Shown: piece after piece, positions 1-9,169 of the stretch
Layout of the letters: every line of letters begins with the position of its first letter
How positions within the stretch are numbered: the stretch's first letter is position 1
NCBI GenBank assembly: GCA_000018565.1
Contig: CP000876.1
Span: 1 to 64,000 of the forward strand
DNA: 64,000 bases
Reading direction: 5' to 3'
DNA from: Herpetosiphon aurantiacus DSM 785
Lineage (GTDB): Bacteria > Chloroflexota > Chloroflexia > Chloroflexales > Herpetosiphonaceae
Program-made: the position numbers and the translations under genes
Notes under the pieces: generated by a model
Database searches by the model: none
What the model was told of the DNA's origin: nothing
The model's input: the letters and a program-made list of their open reading frames with translations, nothing else

Positions 1-93
1 CCGATGAATTCTCCACGGGAACCGCACGCATGCGGCCATCCCGTAGGGGATGGTCGGCGCAGGGCGTTCTCGCTATTAACAGGAGTCCCTGCC

Positions 94-2412
94 ATGACCA
101 CCCCAACCACCAAACCTGCCTTTACCACCATCGTTGCTGGCCCGATTCACCTTGTGGGCACGTCCGAGCAAGTCGCGGCCTACTACACCCATGGCACGGG
201 CGATTTGCCGCCATGGTGGGCCGAATGGGATCAACTCTTAGGCGACACATGGGCGATGGATATTCTGGAATCACCCAGTGATGTCTCGCGCTTTATGCGG
301 GCCGCCGAAGTGCATCCCACCCTGCCGCGTGTGGGCTTTATCTCGAACTCCAAACTCAAATTGGAGTCGGGCTATGTCCTTGGCGCGGAGGATCGCGACT
401 ATAAAAATACGGCCCAGCGCCTGCACCGCTACTGGCAGTCCTTGCCGGAAGCCATGCAACAGCGCTATGCCCGTTTTGGCTCGCCTGCGACCATTGCAGG
501 CTTGCTCATGCGCCGTGAGGAGTGGGTCGATAGCCGCTGGGGCAGCAGTGTCCACGAGGCCGATACCCGCAGCGCCTTGGCCAAACAGGCCAAAGCCACC
601 ACCGAAGGCCGCATTGCCGCCGACGCATCCGCACCCGACCGCCCCAACCAACGGGCGATCCCGCTGATGCGCTATGGTGGCCTTGCCTGCCCGCGCTGTG
701 GCTGGCTGCAACGCAAAACCGATGGGGCCGTGCTTGATGCCAAGCAACTCAAGCAACGCGGCCTCGCCAGCGTGACCTGCCCCCAGTGTCACGACCACCT
801 CGGCCAACAATGCCGCGAACGGGACAATGTGCAGGATCGCAGCCTCCCAATCTTCCAGTCTGACGACTGGCAGACCTACGCCGTCGATGCCAACGGTCGT
901 CGCGCCATCCCGTGGGGCCAGCGTCCACGCTCGAATCCGCGGATGGCCCTCGCCTCCTTCATCCAGCGCCGCTACCCCCAACGGGTCGATCTCTACGTCC
1001 ATGATGAGATCCACGAGGCCAAAGGGGCACGCACCGCACTGGGCAATGCCTTTGGGGCCATGGTCGCTGCCAGCCGCACCACGGTTGGCATGACCGGAAC
1101 CGCCTACGGCGGCATGGCCTCGACGCTCTACGACCTCTTGCTCCGCCTTGGCAACACCGTCATTCGGGATCGCTGGGGCTGGAACAACCGCAGCGCCTTT
1201 GTGCGCGACGTGGGGGTCGTCGATGTGATGGATAAGGAGATCACGCGCGCTGCCACCGCTGGCCATTACGACGGGAAAACCCGCACCAGCACCGAGGTTC
1301 AGGAACGCGCAGGCATTACCGCCGACCTGATCACCATCGTCCAAAACTGCACCTATACCGTCCTGCTCAAGGACATGGGCTTTCAGTTGCCCGACTACCG
1401 TGAGGATGTCGTGCTCTTGAAACTGCCCATGGACATGCAGGCGCAGTATCGGCAGATCGAGGACGAGGGCAAAGCGATCATTGGCAATGGCGGCTACGAT
1501 GCCCTGTCGGCCTACCTCCAAGCCACCTTGTCATGGCCCTACCAGCCATGGCGACCCAAAACCATCAGTTCGCAGCTGGTCAACGAAACAGTCAGAACGC
1601 CCGAACTGCCTGCCGAGCGCATCCTGCCCCACCATACGTGGTTGGCCCAGTATTGCGCCGCGCAGATTCAGCAAGGACGACGCGTGTTGCTGTTTGCTGA
1701 GCATACGGGCAACGATGACATTGCCGTCGATCTGGCGGAAAAAGTCACCGCCCTCGCTCACGAGCAGCACCAGACCACGCTCAAGGTGGCCATCCTCCGC
1801 GCCACCACCGTGGCTCCGGGGGAACGCAATGCCTGGTTTACCGAACAGGTCAACAACGGCGCGAATGTCGTCGTGTGCAACCCGCGCTTGGTCAAAACTG
1901 GCCTCAACTTAATCGCGTGGCCCAGCATTGTGGTCGTCGAGCCGCTGTATAGCCTCTATGATCTCTTTCAGGCCAAACGCCGCGCCTTCCGTCCCACTCA
2001 AACCATGGGCTGTGAGGTGACCTTCTTGGGCTACGAGCACACGATGAGTCACCGCGCCTTGGGGGTGGTGGGCCGCAAAGCCGCTGCCGCGACCATGTTG
2101 AGTGGCGATGACAGCGAGGGCGGCATGCTGGAATTCGATCCGGGCATGAGTTTGCTCCAAGAGTTGGCCAAGCAATTACGCAACGCCAACCCCATGGACG
2201 ATGCCCGTGCCCTGCGCGATCAATTTCGCAGCGTCGGACAGACCCTCAAGGCCGAGGCCGAACGCCCCAGCCTGATCCTGCCGACTGACCCAACCCCACC
2301 ACCCAGCGACACCGCCGCGCAGCCCATCCGTTGGGACGAGCTGTTCACGGTCGTCGATGTGCCGACCCGCCACACGGCGCAGGTCGCCCACCAGTTCGCT
2401 ATGGTGCTGTAA
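94..2412 (+). CDS. DEAH-type helicase-like protein with zinc ribbon, no visible Walker A
   Basis: Superfamily 2 helicase-like protein of about 772 residues, probably acting on DNA in a mobile-element maintenance module. A zinc ribbon (C199-x2-C202 and C229-x2-C232) precedes a DEIH box at residues 304-307 (VHDEIHEAKG) and a motif III-like MTGTAYGG near residue 333. The C-terminal RecA-like half has VVVCNPRLVKTGLNL and a Q/R-rich motif VI-like stretch (QAKRRAFRP). The frame is open to the left edge, but AGGAG at 81-85 supports the ATG at 94. No P-loop precedes the DEIH box, so motif I may lie in a gene left of the window or be lost. It heads a same-strand run with the RadC-like and SWIM genes. 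Confidence 0.6.
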   Translation: MTTPTTKPAFTTIVAGPIHLVGTSEQVAAYYTHGTGDLPPWWAEWDQLLGDTWAMDILESPSDVSRFMRAAEVHPTLPRVGFISNSKLKLESGYVLGAEDRDYKNTAQRLHRYWQSLPEAMQQRYARFGSPATIAGLLMRREEWVDSRWGSSVHEADTRSALAKQAKATTEGRIAADASAPDRPNQRAIPLMRYGGLACPRCGWLQRKTDGAVLDAKQLKQRGLASVTCPQCHDHLGQQCRERDNVQDRSLPIFQSDDWQTYAVDANGRRAIPWGQRPRSNPRMALASFIQRRYPQRVDLYVHDEIHEAKGARTALGNAFGAMVAASRTTVGMTGTAYGGMASTLYDLLLRLGNTVIRDRWGWNNRSAFVRDVGVVDVMDKEITRAATAGHYDGKTRTSTEVQERAGITADLITIVQNCTYTVLLKDMGFQLPDYREDVVLLKLPMDMQAQYRQIEDEGKAIIGNGGYDALSAYLQATLSWPYQPWRPKTISSQLVNETVRTPELPAERILPHHTWLAQYCAAQIQQGRRVLLFAEHTGNDDIAVDLAEKVTALAHEQHQTTLKVAILRATTVAPGERNAWFTEQVNNGANVVVCNPRLVKTGLNLIAWPSIVVVEPLYSLYDLFQAKRRAFRPTQTMGCEVTFLGYEHTMSHRALGVVGRKAAAATMLSGDDSEGGMLEFDPGMSLLQELAKQLRNANPMDDARALRDQFRSVGQTLKAEAERPSLILPTDPTPPPSDTAAQPIRWDELFTVVDVPTRHTAQVAHQFAMVL

Positions 2413-2535
2413 GCACCCATCGGCCATGCCCCCACGACGATTTGGGACACACCCAGTGTGCGGTTCCGCGTCGTGGCGGAATGGCACCGGAGCCGTCACC
2501 ATGACGAACCACCATACCCCATGGGCAGGTGACCG

Positions 2536-2769
2536 ATGAAGCACCATACCCGCCACCATCGCCACCGTCGCCGCAGCCGTGGCCAGCACTGGCCCAACCG
2601 CCACCGCTATCGCGCTCAACGACGACGGAACCAGCAGCGCATCCAAACCCTGCGCATGATCACGAGCCTCGTCGCCGTCAAGATCCTCGTTGCCCCGATC
2701 ATCTCCGATGTGATTGGCAATTATGTCTATGACGGTCTTGGCGTGATCATCCGCTGGTTGCAGCGCTAA
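2536..2769 (+). CDS. Small basic protein with one membrane segment
   Basis: 77 residues of unknown function. The first ~40 are extremely basic (RHHRHRRRSRG and similar), followed by one hydrophobic stretch around residues 42-66 (MITSLVAVKILVAPIISDVI) that could be a membrane anchor. It lies between the helicase-like and RadC-like genes on the same strand. No strong Shine-Dalgarno is visible and an overlapping frame is also open, so it may not be translated. No family recognised. Confidence 0.4.
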   Translation: MKHHTRHHRHRRRSRGQHWPNRHRYRAQRRRNQQRIQTLRMITSLVAVKILVAPIISDVIGNYVYDGLGVIIRWLQR

Positions 2770-2838
2770 CCACCCTCTTCTTCTTCCCCGTTTGGGGAGT
2801 AGCGCACCGCTGCTCCCCAGCGGTGAAGGAGTCTACCC

Positions 2839-3453
2839 ATGGCTATTGATGCCATTCCCACCCTGCTTGCCCTGTTCAATCCCTCCCGCCCAACCGCTCG
2901 CGATCAGGCGTGTGCCGCCGCGCTCTGGCAGGCTGCTGACCAGTCGTGGAATACCCTCGCTCGCATGAGCGAGGAGGAGTTAACCCCACTCGTTGGCCGC
3001 GCCCATGCCATTCGGCTGCGCACCGCCTTCGCGATTGGCCACGCCAAACTGGCCGAAGCCGTGACGGGCGAACCGATCACCACACCCATGCAGGTCGTGG
3101 CCTTGCTCCAAGCCGAAATGAGTCACTTGGAACAGGAAGAACTGCGGGTCATCTCGTTGTCAACCCAAGCGCACATCATCGGCATGCACACCGTTGTGGT
3201 TGGAACCCTCAATACCGCCTATTGCCGCATGGCCGACCTCTTTCGCGAGCCGCTGCGCCGCAATGCCGCCTCGGTCATCCTGGCGCACAACCACCCGTCG
3301 GGGATGGTGTGGGCATCGCCCGAGGACATCCTGCTCACCAAGCAGGCCATTCAGGCAGGCCAACTCTTAGAGATTGAGCTACTGGATCATCTGATCATCG
3401 GCAAAGGCGGCTATACCAGCATGCGCGAGCGACGGCTTGCGTGGAGTCATTAA
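2839..3453 (+). CDS. RadC-like JAB/MPN domain protein
   Basis: 204-residue RadC-family protein. The N-terminal ~90 residues are helical, with a helix-hairpin-helix-like stretch. The JAB domain carries the metal motif H150-N-H152-P-S-G followed by D163 (HNHPSG...SPEDILL). Family members are common in plasmids, phages and integrative elements; their biochemical role is still unclear despite the old DNA-repair name. A good ribosome-binding site (GAAGGAG) sits 7 nt before the ATG. The gene is followed after 15 nt by the SWIM gene, so the two are probably co-transcribed. Confidence 0.85.
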   Translation: MAIDAIPTLLALFNPSRPTARDQACAAALWQAADQSWNTLARMSEEELTPLVGRAHAIRLRTAFAIGHAKLAEAVTGEPITTPMQVVALLQAEMSHLEQEELRVISLSTQAHIIGMHTVVVGTLNTAYCRMADLFREPLRRNAASVILAHNHPSGMVWASPEDILLTKQAIQAGQLLEIELLDHLIIGKGGYTSMRERRLAWSH

Positions 3454-3468
3454 TCGAAAGGAATCCCC

Positions 3469-3999
3469 ATGCAGACCGTCATCCAAACCGCCATGCTCAC
3501 CCACTTCGGCCAACTCACCGCTGCCATCACCATGGCCGCACCCACGCCTGCGCTGCACCATTCGGCGGCACTGTTGCTGGCCCGCTGTGACGAGATTGTG
3601 CCCAATCATTGCGCACCGACCTCGATCACGGCCACGGCCCTCAAACCGATTCCGCCCAGCAGCCCCTTGGCCACCTTGCTCCAGAGCGACACGACAGCGG
3701 ATGACCGCTGGTGCTTTCGGGTGCAACAAGCGCTCTTGATTGCCGGAGATTGTTCGCGTCGCCAACTCTATGAGGCGGTGGTGCTTGTCCTCGGCCAGCA
3801 GGTCTCACGCAGCGATGCGACCACGTTCACGGTGCAGGGGTCAAAAGCCTACACCGTCACACTGGCGAATGGCATCGACCATACCGAGGGCTTTACCTGT
3901 CAATGCAAAGGCTTTTGGAGCCATGGGGGTGGGCAACTCTGCAAGCATGTCTTGGCTGCCGCGCTGATTGCGCTTGATCCGGAGGAAGGCGGATGCTGA
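3469..3999 (+). CDS. SWIM zinc-finger protein
   Basis: 176-residue protein with a C-terminal SWIM finger C144-x-C146-x11-C158-x-H160 (CQCKGFW...LCKH). SWIM fingers bind DNA or protein in helicases, transposases and accessory factors. The N-terminal ~90 residues are unassigned. AAAGGA precedes the ATG. The 3' end overlaps the start of the next reading frame by 7 nt, which points to translational coupling. Its neighbours (helicase, RadC) suggest a DNA-processing role in the same mobile element. Confidence 0.75.
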   Translation: MQTVIQTAMLTHFGQLTAAITMAAPTPALHHSAALLLARCDEIVPNHCAPTSITATALKPIPPSSPLATLLQSDTTADDRWCFRVQQALLIAGDCSRRQLYEAVVLVLGQQVSRSDATTFTVQGSKAYTVTLANGIDHTEGFTCQCKGFWSHGGGQLCKHVLAAALIALDPEEGGC

Positions 4000-4520
4000 C
4001 CTTCGACGAGCGGGTCAAACGGCGGGTCACGCGCAAAAACAACCGCCTGCGCAAACGCTACCCCCTGTTCGCTGCCGAATGACACCTCGGCGGCGCATTG
4101 GCCGATTGGCTGGTAACCGAGCAGCAAGCAACCAGCGATCTCGCGGCGATTATCCAGTCAAAAGACGCGATGCTGGCGCGGGTCGCGGCCAACGATCAGC
4201 GACGCGAGGTCAAAGGATTAATCCTTCGCAGCCTCGTGGCGGAGGTCATTGATGCAGCGACGTTGGCAACGCTTGATCGCCAGCGGGCAAAAATCCCCAT
4301 GGCAGGCGCATATACCGCTGAGTTCTGGTTTGCCCAGCTTCGAGCGCATCGTCCACATGAGGCCTATGCTCGCTGCGAACATCGGGAAAGCCATCCGGTA
4401 TTTGCCGAATGGGATGCACGATGCCCGCGCTGCCATCTGCCACTGACCAAACCGCCGACGGTGATCCCACCGCAGGCGGAACAAACCATGCTCCCGTTCT
4501 CAACGCCAACAGGCCCGTGA
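3993..4520 (+). pseudogene. Small basic protein gene interrupted by an in-frame TGA
   Basis: An ATG at 3993, behind GGAGGAAGG, starts a basic peptide (MLTFDERVKRRVTRKNNRLR...) that stops at TGA 4080-4082 after 29 residues. The same frame then stays open to 4520 and encodes ALADWLVTEQQ... ending in a putative zinc site (CEHRES...CPRCH). Reading the TGA as Trp would give one protein of ~175 residues. The likely cause is a single TGG-to-TGA change, making this a pseudogene; internal initiation at TTG 4098 is the alternative. The family is not recognised. The 3' end overlaps the hairpin at 4501. Confidence 0.55.
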
Positions 4521-4549
4521 TCGCTGAGATCACGGGCCTGTTGGCGTTG
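4501..4549. terminator. Perfect 22-bp stem hairpin, bidirectional terminator-like repeat
   Basis: Left arm 4501-4522 and right arm 4528-4549 are exact reverse complements with a 5-nt loop (gctga). It sits between a plus-strand gene end and the minus-strand gene ending at 4800. Related hairpins containing GATCACGGGCCTGTTG-like arms occur at 10495-10525 and 12759-12802. This copy and the 12759 copy are both followed by TTGGTTAATAGTATTC. Confidence 0.75.
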
Positions 4550-4799
4550 GTGGGATTGGTTAATAGTATTCGATGTAAGTTATTAGTTTCCTCGTTCAAA
4601 ATGAGCAGCAAATACAGAAAGCTCGGAATCTTGTGCAATTGACGATCACAGGTGACGGTATTGACACGTTCCGCATACGCTTCATACGATAGAACGATCA
4701 TATCGTTTGGATGCCGAGAACGATCAGCGCCTGTGCTTATAATCGGAATCATTGCAGCATGATAATCCAGATCGCTGCACTAGCGTGATCGGGGATTCG
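4550..4799. other. Intergenic stretch, no convincing gene
   Basis: AT-richer spacer between convergent transcription units. It contains ATTGACACGTTCCGC at about 4659-4673, a promoter-like string also seen on the minus strand upstream of the cyclase gene (near 59690) and in a variant form near 58935. The minus-strand frame through here is not convincing as a gene. Confidence 0.4.
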
Positions 4800-7700
4800 C
4801 TAGAAAATGTCCTTGATGAGCTTCTCGACTTCTTTTTCTCCTAAGTCAAAGACCTTTTGGAGCGAATCCGAGACATCCTTACTGGCATAACCGAGTTCCT
4901 TGAGCACGTTGCCAGCCTCCTTGGCTACTTTATCATAGACGTGGCGCAAAACCTTGGCCAGATCGTGGATCGGGTAATTCAGTTCCTTGAGAATCCGCGA
5001 TGCCTCGTTGGCATTTTTGTCGAAGGTATGCTGTAACGCGCGTCCGACCGCCTTCACGTCATAGCCTGACTGTCCGAGCAGCGTCACCACAGCCCGGCTA
5101 TCCAAGGCCAAGGCCTGATGTAAGCCACGGGCGGCCTCTTCGACTTCGTAGCCGGCCGCTTTGAGCAGTGCCACCGTGTCCGCCGCCGACTGCTGGAAGA
5201 CCCCCACGGTGACACCCGTCACCTCGCGGGCATCGTAGCCTACCTCGCGCAGCACTTGGATCGCCCGCGTTCGATCGTTCTCGAACTTCTGGAGGAGCGC
5301 CCGTGCCACCGCATCCGCCGAGTAACCAACCTCCTTGAGGATCGCCGCTGCCTCACGGTGGCTTTTGTCGAATTCCGTACGCAGCGCCCGCGTCACATCC
5401 TCGACCGCGTAGCCGGTGTCATGCAGCAAGCGTGCCAGCCCACGGCTATCCAGTTCGAAGGTGCTGCGCAGAGCATCGGCGATTGGCTCAACACCTTGGA
5501 CGAGCAACTCCTTAAGCAGCGTCGCGACGGCGTGCTTGTCTTGGCCGAAGTGCTGGCGCAACACGTGGATAATCTGGCCCATCCCGCTGATGCCTTGGAT
5601 TAGGTTCTGTTTGACCAACTCGAACCATCCTCGCAGGTCGTGCATCACGTGATGGAAAACTGCCTCGAGATGGTGTGCCACGGTCTCACCCAGTTCGGCG
5701 AGGGCCGCACGGCTGATGTCGAGTGTAATCGGGCCAACCCTGTACGCGTTCGTGCCGAACTGGAATCCACCTTGGAAGGTAGCACTGCTCACACCATCTT
5801 GGTGGGCGATCGTTAGCTGTCCGTTGATACCGACATTGAGGCTGAGTGACCCCAGCGGCCCGAAGTCGAGCATGCGACTGACCCCCAGCACCACCGATCC
5901 GCTTGCACTGAAACTGTGCAGGCTGGTGAAACTCGCGTGCAGGTCAAAGGTCATCCCCGGGAGCAGCTCACCGCGCAGGTCGAAGAGCAGACCGGCTTGC
6001 GCAATGCTGATCTGTACGCCGACACCAATGATACCGAGCAACTGAATGTCGCCACTCAGGAAAAAGTGCTCTGGAGCCGCCGTCGAAAGTGAGAGATGGG
6101 GGCCAGCCTTGCCGCCTAGACTGGTGATTGTGAGCAGCGATCCGCCAATCGCGATCGGGCTTAGCTGTGCCTCAGCACTGATGCCCTGCCCTCGGCTAAT
6201 TGTGAACGACAGGCTGACTTCTAGGCCAAAGAAGACGATCGTACCACTCAGCAGAAAGCCGCTCGGAAAGTAGGTCTGACCAATGTAGGCACCACGTGAA
6301 CCTGGTACCCAGTAGAGTTGTGCCTCCAACGCACCCACGATCTGGTTGCCCTGGCGCTCAAACTCAAAGTGACGCATGGTCGTCAGATCGGTCAGGTGCC
6401 AGACATGGCCGGGCGTGTTCACGACCAACAGCGCGGATTGACCCTGCTGGGGAAAAGTCACGCCGACCGCTTGGAGGGCCGCCGCGACCGCCGTCATGTC
6501 GTAGCTGTCCAAGGCTGTGGACAAGTCGCCCGACAGGAGAAATTGCCCTGTTCCCGTGAGTCCGACTTGGGCTAGTGCCTCGCCAAGCGACACTGGTAGC
6601 ACTCCACCAACAAGCACCTCCACCGCGTCGCGCAGCGTGAGGTCGCTGACCGCGCCGGCGAGCATGCTATTGGCCGGGTCGGTTGAGTCGAAGAAGATCG
6701 CCAGCGAACTTTCGAAGGTCGGCGTGTCGATCGTCGCCGCAAAGCCAACGCTGGGTACGCCCTCGAAATCCACGCCCAGCTCCAGCGCGAGATTGCTGAT
6801 TTGTAGGCTGTGATAGTTCACCGGGCCGCCCTTGAGGTTCCCGGCGATCAGTGCACCGTCATCGACGAGGAGCATCGCCATGTCAAACTCCAGCGGCTGA
6901 TCAGCGAGCACGACCAGTGCCTGGCCTTGGAGAAATAGCCCAGTTTCACTGCCTTGGAGTGTGGCACCGAACTCAGCCACGATGCGCAGGGTGGTGAGCA
7001 CGCGAACGTCAACGCTGGCGAACAGCCGTGCATTCTGCATCGGATTCTCACCCAAGAGCATGGTGATACCGATGTCGCCCGAGATCTTAAGAAAGGTCTG
7101 GAGCATCGTCAGTGTCGGAGAGTTGCTCAGTGTGATATCTGCATAGAGCGTGAGGCCAGACCGCAGCCCGCCGGCTTGGCTGGGCAGCACGATCTGACGA
7201 CCCCCACTGCCGCTGGACCCGAGGTGGCTCATGTCGGGGAAGGTAAAGGCTGGGCTCGCGATGCTTGAGATAACCAAGAGTAGGTTGCTGAACTGGAACA
7301 GATCGTCGAACGGCTTGAACGCTGCCAAGCCAGGCACATCTGAAACGCGGTCGGCGATCAGGTCTACGCCAGCGGCGAAGCCCCAGCTGCCCCGCTCGCG
7401 TAGCACCTGTAAGCCCAGTGTGCCGAGTCCCGCTGGCTCAGCCTGGAGCAGCAGCGTAAAGATCGACTGCTCGCCATCGCGATCGCGCTCGACCGCGAGG
7501 TACGTCTGCGGCAGGGTAAAATCTGGCAGCCAGCTAGGCGGCACCCAATCGCTGCCAGCCAATTCGCTGGCGATGCGTTTCAGGTTAACGTCAAAGGCTG
7601 GGATGTGGGCGCTGATGCGAAACGAGCCAGGAAGCTGGTAGAAGCAACTGGTCTGGGCTCCCAAGATAGTAAGCTGGCCGTCGATCAGGCCGCCCATGCT

Positions 7701-9140
7701 GTCGCCGTTGCTAAAGTTATCCAAGGCAATAGTGATGAACTGAACTTGGAGTGGCTCCAGTCCGCCCAACGGCAGCATCCACGGGGTGTCTTGCTCGATC
7801 GTCGTCTCGAAGGTCAGACGGTTCTTTGGACTAGCGAACTCAACCGCCAGCCCAAGCTCCTCCAGCAGAAACTCCGGCGCGTCTGTGACCTGCGGCAGAT
7901 ACACGGCGAGCAGGTCGGTTAGCTTAACTGTCGTGCCTTCGACCAGCGCGGCCTGAATGCGGTAGTTGGGCGCATACGCATGCACCTCCATCGAAAAGAG
8001 TGGATTAGCACTGGGTACGTCGAGCTCGGCGAAGATGGCGGTTTGGGCGCTGCGCGTACTTTCGAGCGGGTTATTGACGGTAAACCATGCTCGCACCCGT
8101 TTCAGCGTCAGGTCGCCCGGGATGATCTCCCAGCCCTCCCCTTCGAGGGCGGCGAGCTGGAGCCAGAGATTGACCGGCTGGAGCGTAGCCAAGCTGATAC
8201 CAAAGCCGAAGCCGCTGAGCCGCACCGTGTCGGGGTTCTGGTAGCGCTCAGGTAACGAGCCAACCAACTCGTCACCGCCCAGCAGCGCCACCAGTTGGCC
8301 AGGTGCTGGCAATGGCAAATTGTCGATGCTGGCACGCAATTTGAGCACACCGATCCGGGTACCCGTCAGCATGGTGGCCAGTCGGATCGAGCCAGTACCA
8401 AGATCGAAGGTCGTGCTAAGCTCAAGCCCGACCATAGAGCGCGGTGCGGTCGGCGGCATGCTCTGGTCAAAGGCGCTCAGCAGCCGCAGTTCCACCGGTA
8501 ATTCTTGGCTCAAACTGGGAAAATATTTGTTGAAGCTCGATGCCAAGTCTAGCGCAAGGTTAATAGTTGGACCGTTGGGCAGCGGGATGATCGGGCCAGT
8601 TGCGATCTCGCTGGCCAGTGTCCCCAGCACCGCAGTGACATAGCCGAAACTGGGGCCGCCCGGCGTGAGTGCGCCATAAAAGCTCAGACCAGCAGCGAAG
8701 CTAGTACCGGAATCGTCGCAGGGTGCCGAGGCGAAGAGCAGGAACGGCATCGTTCCAGGAGAAAGGGTGACATCATCGAAGATTGTGCCCGCCAACTGGG
8801 GGAAGCTATCAGCGAAGCGCCAAGCCGTAGCCGATGTGCCGTCTGGTAGCAGCAGCTTGAGGGCGAGCTGGGGTATTGCTTGGTCGTCAAGCGTGAAGCT
8901 GGCTGCGACCTGGACCAAGGTGAAACCAAACAGGGTGCTCAGGCCGCTCACCACGACAGCGCTACCATCGGTGAGAGGGCCATCCGTGTCTGTAATCTCC
9001 AGTGTCTGGATTTGGAGATAGGGTTGGCCTAACAGTTCCGCGATCGGGGCCGAACCAAGCGTTGCGGAAACCAAGCGCAAGCTGCGGGCGGTGGAGTCAT
9101 AGGCCGACAGCAGATGCTGCTGCAAGGTGTCGAGAGTCAT
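4800..9140 (-). CDS. Giant beta-rich protein with nine C-terminal 29-residue repeats
   Basis: 1446 residues. Roughly residues 1-1150 are alternating hydrophobic/polar beta-strand-like sequence rich in G, S, T and L (for example SLGGKAGPHLSLSTA), without a signal peptide or membrane helix. It may belong to the large bacterial DUF6603-like proteins, but that is only an impression. The last ~270 residues are about nine degenerate 29-residue helical repeats, consensus F-(D/E)-x6-A-x2-L-K-E-x-G-Y-x3-x-V-x2-A-L. This is a helical solenoid suited to binding a partner. It lies 29 nt downstream of the EEP-fold gene in one operon; a nuclease or phosphatase effector with a large carrier is possible but unproven. 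Confidence 0.8.
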   Translation of the reverse strand: MTLDTLQQHLLSAYDSTARSLRLVSATLGSAPIAELLGQPYLQIQTLEITDTDGPLTDGSAVVVSGLSTLFGFTLVQVAASFTLDDQAIPQLALKLLLPDGTSATAWRFADSFPQLAGTIFDDVTLSPGTMPFLLFASAPCDDSGTSFAAGLSFYGALTPGGPSFGYVTAVLGTLASEIATGPIIPLPNGPTINLALDLASSFNKYFPSLSQELPVELRLLSAFDQSMPPTAPRSMVGLELSTTFDLGTGSIRLATMLTGTRIGVLKLRASIDNLPLPAPGQLVALLGGDELVGSLPERYQNPDTVRLSGFGFGISLATLQPVNLWLQLAALEGEGWEIIPGDLTLKRVRAWFTVNNPLESTRSAQTAIFAELDVPSANPLFSMEVHAYAPNYRIQAALVEGTTVKLTDLLAVYLPQVTDAPEFLLEELGLAVEFASPKNRLTFETTIEQDTPWMLPLGGLEPLQVQFITIALDNFSNGDSMGGLIDGQLTILGAQTSCFYQLPGSFRISAHIPAFDVNLKRIASELAGSDWVPPSWLPDFTLPQTYLAVERDRDGEQSIFTLLLQAEPAGLGTLGLQVLRERGSWGFAAGVDLIADRVSDVPGLAAFKPFDDLFQFSNLLLVISSIASPAFTFPDMSHLGSSGSGGRQIVLPSQAGGLRSGLTLYADITLSNSPTLTMLQTFLKISGDIGITMLLGENPMQNARLFASVDVRVLTTLRIVAEFGATLQGSETGLFLQGQALVVLADQPLEFDMAMLLVDDGALIAGNLKGGPVNYHSLQISNLALELGVDFEGVPSVGFAATIDTPTFESSLAIFFDSTDPANSMLAGAVSDLTLRDAVEVLVGGVLPVSLGEALAQVGLTGTGQFLLSGDLSTALDSYDMTAVAAALQAVGVTFPQQGQSALLVVNTPGHVWHLTDLTTMRHFEFERQGNQIVGALEAQLYWVPGSRGAYIGQTYFPSGFLLSGTIVFFGLEVSLSFTISRGQGISAEAQLSPIAIGGSLLTITSLGGKAGPHLSLSTAAPEHFFLSGDIQLLGIIGVGVQISIAQAGLLFDLRGELLPGMTFDLHASFTSLHSFSASGSVVLGVSRMLDFGPLGSLSLNVGINGQLTIAHQDGVSSATFQGGFQFGTNAYRVGPITLDISRAALAELGETVAHHLEAVFHHVMHDLRGWFELVKQNLIQGISGMGQIIHVLRQHFGQDKHAVATLLKELLVQGVEPIADALRSTFELDSRGLARLLHDTGYAVEDVTRALRTEFDKSHREAAAILKEVGYSADAVARALLQKFENDRTRAIQVLREVGYDAREVTGVTVGVFQQSAADTVALLKAAGYEVEEAARGLHQALALDSRAVVTLLGQSGYDVKAVGRALQHTFDKNANEASRILKELNYPIHDLAKVLRHVYDKVAKEAGNVLKELGYASKDVSDSLQKVFDLGEKEVEKLIKDIF

Positions 9141-9169
9141 GGTTGGGCTCCTCGGGTCAGCGCTGCACG

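Noticed and set aside
271-1521. Long minus-strand frame opposite the helicase-like gene
   Set aside because: Composition shadow: low-complexity A/G/V translation, no RBS and the opposite strand has clear domains.
4246-4752. Minus-strand frame of 168 codons across the hairpin at 4501
   Set aside because: It runs through a perfect terminator hairpin and opposite a better-supported frame; no domain or RBS.
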